DNA from: Cryptomeria japonica
Taxonomy: Eukaryota; Streptophyta; Pinopsida; Cupressales; Cupressaceae
Length of the DNA stretch: 64,000 nt
Direction of reading: 5' to 3'
Assembly (NCBI RefSeq): GCF_030272615.1
Contig: NC_081411.1
Coordinates: 43,257,017-43,321,016, forward strand
Notes under the pieces: generated by a model
The model's input: the letters and a program-made list of their open reading frames with translations, nothing else
What the model was told of the DNA's origin: nothing
The model's database searches: none
Made by a program: the position numbers and the translations under genes
Part shown: positions 1 to 12,000 of the stretch, piece after piece
Numbering within the stretch: the stretch's first letter is position 1
Layout: each line of letters opens with the position of its first letter

Positions 1-360
1 TAAGGGGTATGTCGTACACACTAGGATGTTATAAAGGGTCATATGTGGTCCTAAGGGGTCACACATTTGTTAACACGTGTGTGACCCCTTAGGACCACAT
101 ATGACCACTTAGGACACTATGTAATGGACTGAGGGGTATTCCATACACACTAGGCTTTTATAAGGGGTCACATGAAGTCCTAAGGGGTCACACATGTGTT
201 AGAACACATGTGTGGCCCCTTAGGACCACACGTGACCCCTTAGGGTCCACTATGTGATCCGCTATGGTCCTAAGGGGACGTATAGTATCGTTAGGGGCAT
301 ATGTGGTCTTAAGGGGTCGTAAGGGGTCATGTTGTGTGTGTAATAGGATGTGAAAAGGGG
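1..360. repeat. Tandem units with long perfect hairpins (AAGGGGTCACAC motif)
   Basis: Two or more diverged direct units of about 120-130 bp share the words TACACACTAGG and CCTAAGGGGTCACACAT. Each unit holds an inverted repeat. In the first, 37-64 is perfectly complementary to 79-106 (28 bp arms, short loop). In the second, 161-200 pairs with 203-242 with about 4 mismatches in 40 and a 2-base loop. Further half-units continue to about 360. No coding potential is seen. The repeat may extend left of the window. Possible origins are a foldback element or a satellite; the sequence does not decide. Confidence 0.75.
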
Positions 361-959
361 TCACATTGTAGAGGATTTATTATGTCTAATTTGTTTAAAT
401 TTGTTATCTAAGTTTTCTAATGTTTTTATGAATTAAAATTTATTAATTTTTCTAATGTTTTAATTTATTATATTTAGATTTGTAACATTTTTTTTTGCTA
501 ATATTTTTCTAAGTTCTAATTTACTACCTTAGTTTTCTAAGTTTTTCATAACATTTTTTTAAAAAGTTGAAAAAAAATACATATACAGTTATGTAATTTT
601 AAAAACAAATCAACAAATTTCAATCAAAACATTAAATTATCAAACATTTTTCTAAAATGTTGAAAAACAATAAATATGCAATTATTTAATTAAAAAATAA
701 ATTATTTATTAATTTTTGAATAAATTTAATTAAAAAAAGACATTATTAAACAAAAAAAAGGGTTATTTTGTGCACCTGAAAAAATGTACGTCGAAAGTTG
801 AAAGGTGAGACGTGTTGGCTGCTGTAGACAGGGCATGGTGACGTGGTGCTGACATTGGGTTCGTTCTAACCCTCACTGGACAGAAAAATACAAGTTTGAA
901 AATGACAGTTTAACTGTCGTTTTTGAATTTTATAGAAGTTTGAAAAAAAAACAATTTTA
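361..959. other. AT-rich stretch, no gene seen
   Basis: About 400 bases of A/T-rich sequence with runs of T and A are followed by a somewhat more mixed stretch from about 780. No open frame of note, no RNA gene and no repeat ends were recognised. Confidence 0.5.
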
Positions 960-1130
960 AATAGGGTTCGATCGAATGGGGGGTTAGATCGAACCCCTTA
1001 AAATATTAATTTTTATGGGGTTGGATTGAACCCGCAAACCCACCTGGTGTTCAATCGAACCCGTGTCCGATGGTGGGTTCGATCGAACCCGGAGGGGGGG
1101 GCTCGCTCGAACCCCCCTAGTTCGTTCGAA
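960..1130. repeat. Cluster of TTCGATCGAA palindromes
   Basis: Within 170 bases there are six or seven variants of the palindrome GGGTTCGATCGAACCC. The perfect 16-base form lies at about 1,075-1,090. The others are degenerate by one to three bases. The stretch is much more G/C-rich than its surroundings. It could be a decayed minisatellite or part of an old LTR; I cannot assign it. Confidence 0.6.
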
Positions 1131-1640
1131 CTGCCCCCAACATAATTCTCCACTTTCACCAATTTCCTTCGTTGGCGAAAGTGGGAACCATTAATGTGGG
1201 ATAGCCCTAGGATTAGCCTCAAATTGGCGCGATTCAAAACACCTTTCATTAATTGGAGCTTGAAATTTGCTTCCATTGTAAAGGACTATATTTGGTACAA
1301 ACAAACTTTAATTTTCCTTTTCAAATCCAATTTCTTTTTCCTATAAAAACTTCTCTATCTTTTTGGGCTCCTCTTTACACTTTTCTCCCACCACAACCAA
1401 CTCAAGAACTTTGGTGGCAAAATATTCAAAAGGAGCTTCATCTATTTCCATCAATGAAATTTCACACTTGGCAGCAACAAGAGTTGTTTTCTCACCAGCT
1501 ATTACTTGTCTATTTAATTTCTTATATGTTGGATCATAATTTTTATGTCTACTTCGCCATTTCTTAGCTTATGTTTCCTCTGCTCATTTTTTTACTTTAG
1601 TATGACACTCTGCTACATATAAGGTAGCTAATTTTCTGCT
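1131..1640. other. Unassigned sequence, possible promoter-like T-rich tract
   Basis: The stretch holds a TATAAAA word near 1,342 followed by pyrimidine-rich sequence, which resembles a plant promoter or an LTR U3/R region. No supported gene follows it. The open frame at 1,253-1,567 has no recognisable domain. Confidence 0.3.
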
Positions 1641-1649
1641 CCAAGCAAC

Positions 1650-2850
1650 GATCATTGTCCACTTTTTTACTTTTCACCTTTTGGATTCAAATCTGATTTC
1701 ACAACCTTGAGAACCCAATTGACCACTAGAGATTAAATTTTGTTTGAGTTGGGAAACATATCTAACATCTCTCAACAACCAACTATTTCCGTTTTTCAAC
1801 TTTAATGAAATATCCCATTTTCCAACAATATCATAAGATCTATTGTTAGCAAGAATAACCTTATCGAAGTCACCCTTTTGCATACTTTTGAAATACTCCT
1901 TCTATGGAGTGACATGAAATGATGCTCCCGAATCAAGCACCCACACACCAATTGCAATTTCTTCTTTGGTTAAGATAAGAACACCTTCTTGATATGCTAC
2001 ATTGGCTTCATCTTCTTTTGGCTAATCTATTGTTTTCTTATAGTTCCATCTATTCTTTTTTATGTGGCCTTGCTTGCCACAATGCCAACAACCACCATCT
2101 CTTCCTTTGGATTTTGACCTCCCTCATGATTTGTCACGATCTCTCGAACTCTTTCCTCTTTCTTTTGATTTGCCTCTATCATCTACAATCAAAGAATTAC
2201 GTGATCTTGGAGTCTCACTTGTGCTCTTCCTTTGCATTTCCTCACTTAAAATTATACCAACAACACCATCAAATTTCAAAGTATTTGAACTAGAAGAGTT
2301 ACTAACCGCCATAGCAAAGCTATCCCAACTTTCAGGCAAAGAGGACAAAATTGATAGAGCCCTAACTTCTTCATCAAAATTTATTTTAACATAAGCTAAC
2401 TAACTGGTAATAATATTAAAACTATTTAAATGTTCTACAATAGAACCTCCTTCAACCACTATCATATTAAAAAACCACTTGATTAAAAAATACCTTATTT
2501 GATGTTTAAGGTTTCTCATATAGCTTTTCCAAACGACTCATCAATTCAACAACTGTTGTTGCTTTAGATATGTTAAATGTCATGGAAGGAGATACAGACA
2601 ACCAAATCGCTCCTAATGCTTTCCTATCTAGAATATCCCAATCTTCATCTAAAATAGATACTGGTTTCTTGGCTTTACCTTGTAATGGTCACCATTAATA
2701 TTTTTGGTTCAAGAAATCTTCCATCTGCATTTTTCATAATGGATAATTTTGACCATTAAAACTTTCAACCTTTCCTTCTTCAATCGCCATTGCTCCCCAC
2801 TCAAACTCAAATCTCTCCTACTGAACACAACCAGCTTTGATACCAATTGT
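1650..2850 (-). mobile_element. Copia (Ty1) retrotransposon fossil: gag and protease part
   Basis: Reading the minus strand from about 2,790 downward, a UBN2-type Copia gag start is visible, then a CCHC zinc knuckle (CWHCGKQGH, near 2,090-2,050), then the aspartic protease signature DSGAS near 1,940 and the following pre-integrase region. A primer binding site of the initiator-Met type lies at 2,834-2,845 and an LTR starts at 2,848. Only the front of the element is seen. It is broken, with many breaks, and is old. Confidence 0.75.
2834..2845 (-). promoter_or_regulatory. Copia primer binding site
   Basis: On the minus strand the word TGGTATCAAAGC follows the LTR end. It is the usual initiator-Met tRNA primer site of plant Copia elements. 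Confidence 0.7.
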
Positions 2851-2957
2851 TAAAATTAATAACAGCGGATAAAATAATTTATAAACAAAATCAGAGATTC
2901 AGAAATCATGAACAAGACATAAAATGCTAGTTTTACATTGATTCACCAAATGACAAT

Positions 2958-3423
2958 GATTTGAATTATGGATTCGGATGATAACACCTAAGTAAGAACC
3001 CGCGGTGTTGTGGATGAACAAGATAATACAGAATTGAAGCAAGCCAAAAAGTATTGTATTCAATTTGAAAATCCAACATATAGTAGTCCAAGGGATTCCA
3101 AGGGCCACCAACAACCCCTTGAGAATCGAAAAACCAACAATCATATTAGATTTATTTACATAATAAAATCTAAAACTATGTAATTTTTCAAAAAACTATA
3201 TAAAATTTGTCCTAACTTTAACTAGGCATAACTTTCTACACAAGACTCGAAATTACAAGCTGTTTAACTCATTGGAAAGGTCTCCAAGAGTTGTAGGCAA
3301 AATCCTTGCACATGTTTTTTTGCCACTTTCAAGGGCTAAAAATGCCCCGAAGGCCTTCAAAAATGCCATTTACTAACATATAGAAAAACTAAGAAAATTA
3401 TTTTCAAATTTTCTTCTAATCAT
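2958..3423 (-). repeat. 3' LTR of the Gypsy fossil
   Basis: This matches the copy at 5,718-6,150 with about 7% differences. It shares the words ATGGATTC, CCTAACTTTAACTAGGCATA and TTTACTAACATATAG. The polypurine-like tract lies just beyond its outer coordinate. Confidence 0.75.
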
Positions 3424-5717
3424 TACTCCCCCCTTGAAGAGCAATGGGCTCCATTGCATCAATACTCTGAATGAAATGAGGGAAACGAAGTTGAAGTTAC
3501 TCCTTGGTAAACCACTTTCCTTGTTGAGTGATTTGCCCTACTCAAACCACTCTATATAGATAAATTTGTTATTGTTTGAGTGTTTTCACCATGGTGTCCA
3601 CAATCTGATCACATTGGAATGGAGAAGTTGCACCTGGATTCAATTATGTAGTGGAAATTGTTTCTGCAACATCTAATAGTGGAGGAAAATATGGCTTCAA
3701 GAGTTCCTTCTGAATATGTAGCCACACCTTGTCCTTGACTTGAAAATTCTGAGGAGTGCGATACTCATCATGTCTCTCCTTATGTTTCTTATTGGTATGC
3801 TCCAAGATTTCATCCTTTTTCTTTGCCATAACCATGGGATTGCCATAGGGTGATGCACTTAGACAAATATGTCCTTTCTCAATCAATTCTTGTATTTGCC
3901 TCTTAGTTTCATCATTTCCTAATACCGATCTATGATAGACTGGTTCATTAGGCAATGGAGTTCTTGGTATCAAACCAATAGTGTGTCTTACTTGGCAGTG
4001 TGTAGGTACCCCAGTTGGCAACTTAAACAAAATCTCTTATTTTATCAAAATTTGGTCCTTTGATCTTTTCTGTTGTGTTGTGGTGTTTGTGATGTCATTG
4101 GAATTATATACAAACTTCCTTTCTTCTTCAGAACAAATCATTAATAATATGAATGTTCCTGTTTCGACAACCAACCTCCTACCTTGCTTAGCACTAATCA
4201 AAGAGGTAGTGTATGCAGGGCTTACCTTTGGTATTCTGTATTTCTGGTCACCTAATCTGATTGTCACACTGCGAGGTCTGGATTCATAGACGCCTTGGCA
4301 TTGGTACATATATGGTTGTCCCAACAAAACATCACAAACATCTAAAGGAGCCACATCACAAATTACTTCATCTTTGAAAGGCTTTATAGAGTAGGAAATG
4401 TGACACTGCTGGTGCACTTGGATATCTCTCCCTTGACTTACCCATCCCATATAATAGGGTTGCAGATGTGTTGTTGTTTTCAGATACAATCTTTTCACGG
4501 TCTCTGTTGATATTAGGTTCTTTTGACTTCCACTATCAACAATAAAGTGCAGGGCTTTTCCTCCGACCCACATCTGTGAGTGAAACAATCTCTCCTCATC
4601 CTCCCGGGGCAATATCTTTGTAGTAGCTACCGTTGCGTATGGATCCACCTCAATGACCTGTTCATTACTTTCTTTTGGACAAGATTATGCCACCTGAGGT
4701 TCTTCCTTGTCCTCATGTGTCTCCATCATTAAACTTTTTATGGTTCTGCAATCTTTTGTGTTGCGAGAGGGACTCTTATGGAATTCACACAACATATTGT
4801 TCTCTTGTGTCTTCTTCATACCCCATGCCTTTTTTGTTGGTGAATTGGGAGGAGATTCCTTGGAGCTCTTCCATCTGTTATTTGTGAAGTTATCCCTCCT
4901 TCCTTTTTATTTGAATTTCTCCTCAATTTTTGTAGCAAATTTATATGCACTAGGTAAACTCTCTATGTTCAGGAATTCCATTTCAGTTTGAATATACTTA
5001 TGGAGTCCACTCTGATATTTTAAAACTCGGTGCTTCTCACAATCTTTGATGCCAAGTTTTGTTGTTAAAGAATGAAACAAATTAGTATATTCTTGAACAG
5101 TTTGGTCTTTTTTCTGTTGAAGCAATTGCCACTACATATATTTTTGTTCATATGTATCTACAGGAAAATATTCTTCCTTTATGTGCTCTATGAATTCTCC
5201 CCATGTGGGTTTTTGCTCAAAGATGAACATAGTGCTTGTTTTTGTTGCCTTGGTTGCTAACTTCTCTTCCCAAGAATCTTTCACATGATTTTCAGCTTTG
5301 AGAAGGGCAAAATTTATTTTCTCTTCATCTGAGAACTGGTTGACAGAGAAATATCTTTCCAGTTTTGAAACCCAGTCATCAACAACATCTGCATCAATCA
5401 TTCCTCGAAAGGTGGGTATATCAAAATTCACTTGCACCTTGAATGGTGTATACCCTATGAATGGTGGGTTTGCAGGTGACCCACAACTTTCCAACATCTG
5501 CTTGAATTGCTCCATCATTTCTTCTTGTTGTTTTGTTAATGTATTTGCAACCAATGCTTTAATGTCTTCATCGGTCTGCAACTTAGCCAATTGCGATCGC
5601 GTGTGTCTCAAAGGAAGGTAGTCTGAAGGATTCCTTGTTTCCAACCTCAATCTTTGATATGTTGATCGCGTGTGATATGACATATAGGAGTGAACTTGCT
5701 CTGATACCACTAATCCA

Positions 5718-6150
5718 AATTATGGATTCAGACGACAACACCTAAGTGAGAACCTGCGGTGTTGTGGATGAACAAGATAATACATAATTGAAGCAAGCCA
5801 AAAAGTATTGTATTCAATTCAAAAATCCAACATATAGTAGTCCAAGGGGTTCCAAGGGCCACCAACAACTCCTTGAGAATCAAAAAACAAACAGTCATAT
5901 CAGGTTTATTTACATAATAAAATCTAAAACTATGTAAATTTTCAAAAAACTATATAAAATTTGTCCTAACTTTAACTAGGCATAACTTTCTGCACAGGAA
6001 TTGAAATTACGAGCCGTTTAACTCATTGGAGAGGTCTCCAAGAGCTGTAGGCGAAATCCTTTCATATGTTCTTTCGCCACTTTCAAGGGATAAAAATGCC
6101 TTGAAGGCCTTAAAAAATGCCATTTACTAACATATAGAAAAACTAAGAAG
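5718..6150 (-). repeat. 5' LTR of the Gypsy fossil
   Basis: Direct copy of 2,958-3,423. The primer binding site complement (GCTCTGATACCA, 5,698-5,709) adjoins it, which sets the element's orientation as minus. Confidence 0.75.
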
Positions 6151-6244
6151 TATGCCTTATATAAAGAATTACAAAATCCAGAATGTGAAAGGCCAAAAGT
6201 TTATCGGAGAGAAAACATGAGTGTGTTGGGTTTCATATCCAACA

Positions 6245-7115
6245 ATGCTTTGATTGCACTTAAATTTATAACCTCATTTCTAACTATCTTGTGAGGAAAT
6301 GTTTCCCTAATAACATAAGGTGGCACGTCTCAGTTGAAACAAATCATTTGAAATATCGCATCTAGTCCGCTTTAAGCTTTCTCCAGTCAAATTATTGTCC
6401 TCACCATAAAATAGGGCTACACCAAGGAAACTAGGTGGGATAACAAGGGAAAAATGGTTCCTTTCATTACTTAGGCCTGCCCAATCGAAGCTCAGAAAGG
6501 GAATCATCACCTTTAGTCAATGGGAAACGTCATCTCGGCTGCTAAAAAAAAATCAAGCCGAAGTTGAAAGCCAAGTGCAGTGTGCATCCGACCCACTTTT
6601 TTTTGACGAAAACGTGTGAGGCTCAAGTTTGGAATTCTCGAGAGGTGAATGAGACAGAGGTCCATCGTGTCTCAAACATAGTCATGGGTTATTTTGGGGT
6701 AGTGGACATTAATTTTTTTTATTTTGTTCTATTTTATTTTATGAAATTTCGTGGAAAATAATTTTGAAAAGGTCTGTTTGTGTCACTCATATGTTGATAA
6801 GAAGTCATCTATCAAGTCAATTTACTTTCCACCACTCGAGTTTGTGACGACATCAATTTCATCTATTATATAAGATAGAAGGAATCCACAATTTTTTAAA
6901 TAAAAAATATCATTATAATAGAGTTAGGGTAATGTAATAAGTATTTTTAATTGTTGAAGGGTTTTTATATCAAATTCACAAAATCATTTAGCTAGATCTA
7001 AAATAGGAATACAAACCTTAAGTTGGAACCTCTTTGATTGATAGCCACAGAATGAGAGGCATACCTACTATCTACCTTGCTAAAATCGCTTAGGGCACGA
7101 TCTCAACCTCATCCT
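6245..7115. other. No gene seen
   Basis: Mixed sequence without a recognisable protein, RNA or repeat terminus. The open frames at 6,307-6,510 and 6,564-6,761 have no recognisable motif. Confidence 0.4.
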
Positions 7116-7402
7116 TGTTGGAATGTTGTTTAGTAATTTCTCCCACTTGCATGGTTTTATGTTTTTGGTTTTTTAACTTTATTTGGATGACTATGCAACA
7201 AAAACTGTTTTAGTTTTTTGCTTTATTTCCAATAATACAAGTTTTCCAATATCTAGATGTATCTAAGACCTCTATATAATGAGGTAGTTGTAATTCATTA
7301 TCTATCAGTTAGTCTGATCCTTGATCGATTGATCAAGAAGCTCTTGTAATCTCTTCAATCAATAGAATAGTTTATTTGCTTTCCAATTTTATATTTCTTT
7401 CA
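7116..7402 (+). repeat. 5' LTR of the TRIM-like element
   Basis: 287 bp, TG...CA ends, followed directly by the tRNA primer site. Confidence 0.85.
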
Positions 7403-8217
7403 TTTGGTATCAGAGCAGGTTCAATAAAGTTTTCTAGGTTCATGAATTTGAAAAAGCAAGAAAATGTGGGTTGAAGAACTAGTCAGAGCACTGAAGAAAT
7501 TACTAAATCCAACTATAGTTGAAGACAAAATAAGCAATCCATAGGAAGCCACTAGAGGAGATCGACAAAGATCACAAACCATTTTCGTGATATTTTTCCA
7601 TTAGCAAGCCAACCTGTGTTCAAAGGGTGAAGTGTTTTTGAAGCCAACAATGTCAAGCCTACTTTCAATGCAAAAGCCACCTCCTCAATGAGGTGCAATC
7701 AACCCTCGAAAGAGAAGATTGCAATCTAGCATAAATTATAAGTTTAAAACCACCTCCAAAAAGGTGAAGCCCTTTGTTTATAAGATTGTTGAAGGAAAAA
7801 AAGACAACTATCATAAATCATTAAAAACATTGATTTGTATGAAGAAGATTGTGGATCTTGTAAATACCAAAGAATTAGTCAAAGCCACCAACATGAAGTT
7901 GTGTGAGGAAGCCCAATCATAGTCTTTGAAGAGGCCATATTGTCAAAAAAAGGAGAGAAGCCTTCTAGGAGAGGAGAGAAGATCACAAGTTTTGTGAAAA
8001 TTGGAGAAATTATTTTAATCCATCGATATGCAATTGTGTGAGAAAGTCAAATCCATGTCTTAGAAAAGGCTTGATGGAGTTAAAAGTCAAGAATTTGCAG
8101 TCTAAACAAAGATCGCCGCATGATGGATCATGGTAGGAGTTGAGCTTGTTGAAGCCCAAGGAAAATACAATTGTTCTTTGTGTTACATCAATTAGTGGTT
8201 GAAATTAAGGGGGATAT

Positions 8218-8504
8218 TGTTGGAATATTGTTTAGTAATTTCTCCCACTTGCATAGTTTTATGTTTTTAGTTTTTTATCTTTATTTGGATGATTATGCAG
8301 CAAAAACTATTTTAGTTTTTTGCTTTATTTCCAACAATACAAGTTTTCCAATATCTAGATGTATCTAAGACCTCTATATAATGAGGCAATTGTAATTCAT
8401 TATCTATTCGTTAGTTTGATCCTTGATCAGTTGATCAAGAAGCTCTTGTAATCTCTTCAATCAATAGAATAGCTTATTTGCATTCCAATTTTATATTTTT
8501 TTCA
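8218..8504 (+). repeat. 3' LTR of the TRIM-like element
   Basis: 287 bp, the same length as the 5' copy and about 94% identical by eye. A purine tract precedes it. Confidence 0.85.
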
Positions 8505-8509
8505 ATCCC

Positions 8510-9600
8510 TTATGGTATTCGGGTCCTGCACACAACAAGACTTGAACCTTGGTGGACTCATTTAGAACCATTTATCTTCATAATAAACCAAGAGTCCTAT
8601 TGGGAGTCCATCAAATTTTAGAGATTCACTATTTTTTCTTAAATATCTTGGAGTGTCTTTGCTTTTGTAGCTCTTTATGGACCTTGGACCCTAATTGAAA
8701 CCTAAAATATAAGGTTCGATGTTCATGTTCCTTCCCATGTCTCACTCTCACCTTCTTTATAGCTTGTTTTGATTCCTCGGTATGCCTTGGGCCTCAATGA
8801 AATCCTAGAACTTCATGTTCCCATTCCATATTCCCTTATGTATTTTGTTTCTTGCTCATGCTTGCTTTAGTTCCTTGTTTAAACCCAAAAACCTTGTAGG
8901 GACATTAAACTAGGAACCTAAGGTTCCAAATTCTCGTTCCCTCTCGAAGCTCAATAGTTGGTAAGTTCTTGTTGTTTTCTTGTCAAACCCTAGGTGTCAA
9001 CTAGGACTTGCAACCTTAGGTTCTAGTCCATGTGTCTTACATACATTCAACCCCAACCAAGTTCTTTAAGTCCTACTAGACCATGAACCTCAATTGGAAC
9101 TTGGAACCTCTTGGCTTTAGTTCCAACTTCCTCTTCGTCCAAATCCCTACAATAGACATCAGACCTAGGAGTTCACCCAAGACTTGAAACCTAAGACCTA
9201 AAACCCAAGTTCATCAACCCTTTTAAGTTCATATTCTAGTTTGAGACTCAACTCTTGCCACCCTTTGATCCAAGTTCCAATTCTTTCCCCACTCTCACCA
9301 TTTGTTGGTCTCTTGTTGGTTTCATGTTCCATTTCTTCTTTGGGTCAAATGCCTACTAGTTGCTACTTACATTCTATGTTCCAAGTCCCTTATGAAACTT
9401 GAACTCTAATGATGATGTTCAATTTCAAGTTCTTGTTTCCAATTTTCCTCTAGAACCTGAAAGTTCTTGTTTCCAAGTTTCTTCTAGAATCTAAAATTTG
9501 TGCGATGCCTCCTCCCTCACAATTTCCAAATTCCTCTTGCAGCTACACACTTCCTAAGGACCCAATAATAAAACATGATTTACATAAACAATTTTAAGTA
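8510..9600. repeat. Degenerate GGAACC/GGTTCC-rich repetitive stretch
   Basis: About 1 kb made of loosely repeated words such as GGAACCT, GGTTCCAA, GTTCCAAGT and AACCTAAG, with no fixed period that I could find. No gene is seen. It may be a decayed minisatellite. Confidence 0.5.
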
Positions 9601-9619
9601 GCATGATATGACTCAATAT

Positions 9620-9649
9620 CACTACTAGAGAAGAAGGTAGTTTAAGACC
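9620..9649 (+). repeat. Left terminal inverted repeat of the CACTA element
   Basis: Starts CACTACTA directly after TAT and is followed by subterminal GTCTTAA/TTAAGACA words in both orientations. Confidence 0.7.
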
Positions 9650-9769
9650 TTTTTTTAAGACAAAATTTATATTTTGTCTTAAACATTTAAGATATTAGTT
9701 TATTTATTTTAAATTAAAAATTAAAAATATTTTTAATTGTCTTAATTTAAAAATTAAGACAAAAACATG

Positions 9770-12000
9770 CCTACTGAATTTTTGGAGGGAAATGAATTTT
9801 TGACATGTCTTTGTTAATTGCTCATCCGCTAATTACTTTTGAAGGCAATGTGATTATCACATTGAGGGCTCCTTCAGATCAGAGCATTCCTGTGTAATTT
9901 ATAACTCATGCAGCAACAGGTATTTACAGTCTACCCTCTGTTGAATGGTTGTGCTGTTTGAAAATTAATTTTGGAATTTGTTTCTCTGCGATTCATTTTT
10001 CTGGTTTAAAAAGAGGGGTAAATACGTGTCCTCTGAATGCTTCCATAACTTACGTAGATACTTACCCTGTTTGTATTTTTTAACTGGTTCATTTCATTTA
10101 ATTTTTTTTTCCCTTCGATTTTGGTTTGGTTACACACATTCATGCATTTAATTTTCCAATTCATCCTCTTCTCCGCTTGACTACCTGTCGACAAAGACAA
10201 ATACACAGAATATTCTATGACAAAATGAGCTCTCAGCAGAGTTCTCAGCTAGCATTTTGCCCTCCTGCTGTGTCTGTGTGTGTGCTTGGAAGGAACGAAT
10301 CGTTGCTTTGAATGGTGAGCCATACATTGATGCATCTTCTTGGATCGATGAGCAAGGGGTCAAGTCCTATAGGCCACTCATAGCCTCTGATCACAATCTC
10401 AAGCCGCTCTGGTTACCAAGTCTCAGTGCTTCAAGAGAACGGGATATCCTTTAGCCCAAAAAACAACGGGGAAGGGCAGGGTTTGGGAAAGGATGGACGA
10501 GGGTCCTTTCACCCCATCATCGGGTCTGGGTAGGGACTTGGCTTCATGGGTTCAAATCAAGTCCTATCTCTTTTTCGTCGAAGTCAAAAGGTGTTCAAAT
10601 TGAGGGTGAGTGGGAGAGATGGGGGCCGCCAAGATCCAAATTTTATCGGGCGAAGTCACGCCTTTCTATAGCTACCCTTAGAATAGTAGATGCATGCACG
10701 TTGTATCAATAGAAACCTTGGCATTCTTGGCCTGTCGTGCCAATGATTGTTCTACTTTCAGAGTTGGGGCTTGCAAGGAAGGTTGGTACTATCGCTGCAT
10801 TGGAGTTGATTCTTAGACATTTGCTGTGTTCTGTTTGCTCTGCTCTCCTCTCCTTTGTCTTGATTTGCACTTTCTAGCATTTACATTGTTGAAATGAGCC
10901 TGTTTGTTGTGAGGAGGCACAGCCATCAGGAGGAGCCGTATCATTATCATCGTAACTATTTAGTGAGGTTTTCTGACCTAAAAATGGTGAAGTAGGAAAT
11001 GTCAAAACTGAGCTCTTTGGTCTCTGTTTCAAGCACGACCAACCCTAACCTAAAGAAATCCAGCCCTACAAAGAGGGATTTCAAGAATAAAACGACAAAC
11101 CCTAAAAGATTTCCTCAGTTGAAATCATTGCCCAACGTTCCACCTTGAGTCCCATCTGTAAGTAGTACTGCTCGTCAATTCCCCAAGTCGTCGTTGGCTT
11201 CCATGTTTAAAAAGAATCAGGTTTGGATCCATTTCTTTGAAAAGATCTGTCAGATTAGCTTCAATTTTTTTTTTGTTATATTGTGATTGTGACTGCAGAT
11301 AAACGGTAAATATATTGTTATTGTGATTGTGACTATTTGTATCCATTTCAGTGGTTGAAATAGTATTATTAATATTACCATGCAAAATGATTTCTGAATA
11401 ACAATAACTAATCAGATTAACATATGACAACAAGATTAACACAAAATTTGCCCAAAACAAATCTAGTGACAAACAGAGAAGCCTATAATGACCATGCTTC
11501 TTTAATTGTAACCTATGCTTGCCCTAGCTACAGTTGATTTCTGCCAATAGTTTCCCTGATTTGTAGCTGTGTAACTCTTTTATAAGGTATATGGCACTCC
11601 ACATGGTGTAGGTCTGCACTACAAACATGGGAACAAGGCGACACTAGCGAGTAGAAAGAGGTGTGAAAGAAATGTACCCACACATATACTTTAGGTAATG
11701 GTGGTGCAGAAAAGGTGGCAAAGTGGTACCATCATTTTGTAGGTAGGCCCTCTGAGCCAGCAGTTACCATCTCCCAACTTACAGACACTATTAAACTTAA
11801 TATATTCATTTTCTGTCTATCATAACATAGAAAACAACCTGGTTTTTGGAGCAGTGCAGTGCTCATTGCGCCTATGTGTAAGGTAATGTTAGAACAGGCG
11901 AAATAAGATGCAAAGGGTGATTTGTATCAGAGGAAGTGTAAATGTATAAAGAGAAAACAATTGAACTTGGCTTACAAAGTGTTGTGCTTTATTACATATA
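9770..12000. other. Element interior without assigned gene
   Basis: Intron-like sequence. Short open stretches near 10,257-10,454 and a Ser/Lys/Pro-rich stretch near 10,920-11,230 might be exon remnants, but I could not match them to a family. Confidence 0.35.

Larger units (their letters stand above)
2958..6151 (-). mobile_element. Gypsy (Ty3) retrotransposon fossil, nested in a Copia LTR
   Basis: Two direct LTR copies (about 2,958-3,423 and 5,718-6,150) flank minus-strand remains of gag (about 5,710-4,900), an aspartic protease (around 4,550, VDSGS), and short pieces of pol. A primer binding site of the TGGTATCAGAGC type follows the upstream LTR, and a purine-rich tract (AAGGGGGGAG) lies next to the downstream LTR near 3,430. 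The element is broken and not full length. The two LTRs differ at roughly 30 of 430 compared bases (eye count), so it is old. Confidence 0.8.
2848..6244 (-). repeat. Copia LTR split by a Gypsy insertion
   Basis: The Copia LTR begins (plus coordinates) at 2,848 and is left at about 2,957. The far side of the inserted Gypsy, 6,152-6,244, ends in ...CATATCCAACA, which on the minus strand reads TGTTGGATATGAAACCC, a typical Copia LTR start. I infer that the two pieces are one LTR separated by the later Gypsy element. Confidence 0.5.
7116..8504 (+). mobile_element. Small non-autonomous LTR element (TRIM type)
   Basis: Two 287-bp LTRs (7,116-7,402 and 8,218-8,504) start TGTTGGAAT and end TTTCA/TTTTCA. 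The primer binding site TGGTATCAGAGC follows the first LTR at about 7,405, and a polypurine tract (AAATTAAGGGGGA) precedes the second. The flanks ATCCT and ATCCC look like a target duplication with one change. The 815-bp interior has no gag or pol that I can recognise. The LTRs differ at about 18 of 287 bases (eye count), so the insertion is old. It looks structurally whole for this class. Confidence 0.85.

Noticed and set aside
1253-1567. 104-codon open frame as a gene
   Set aside because: No domain, pyrimidine-rich composition typical of leader DNA, and no supporting splice or neighbouring exons.
10257-10454. Open frame ending ...LWLPSLSASRERDIL as a gene
   Set aside because: Short, no recognised family, overlapping frames on the other strand. 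At most a captured exon remnant.
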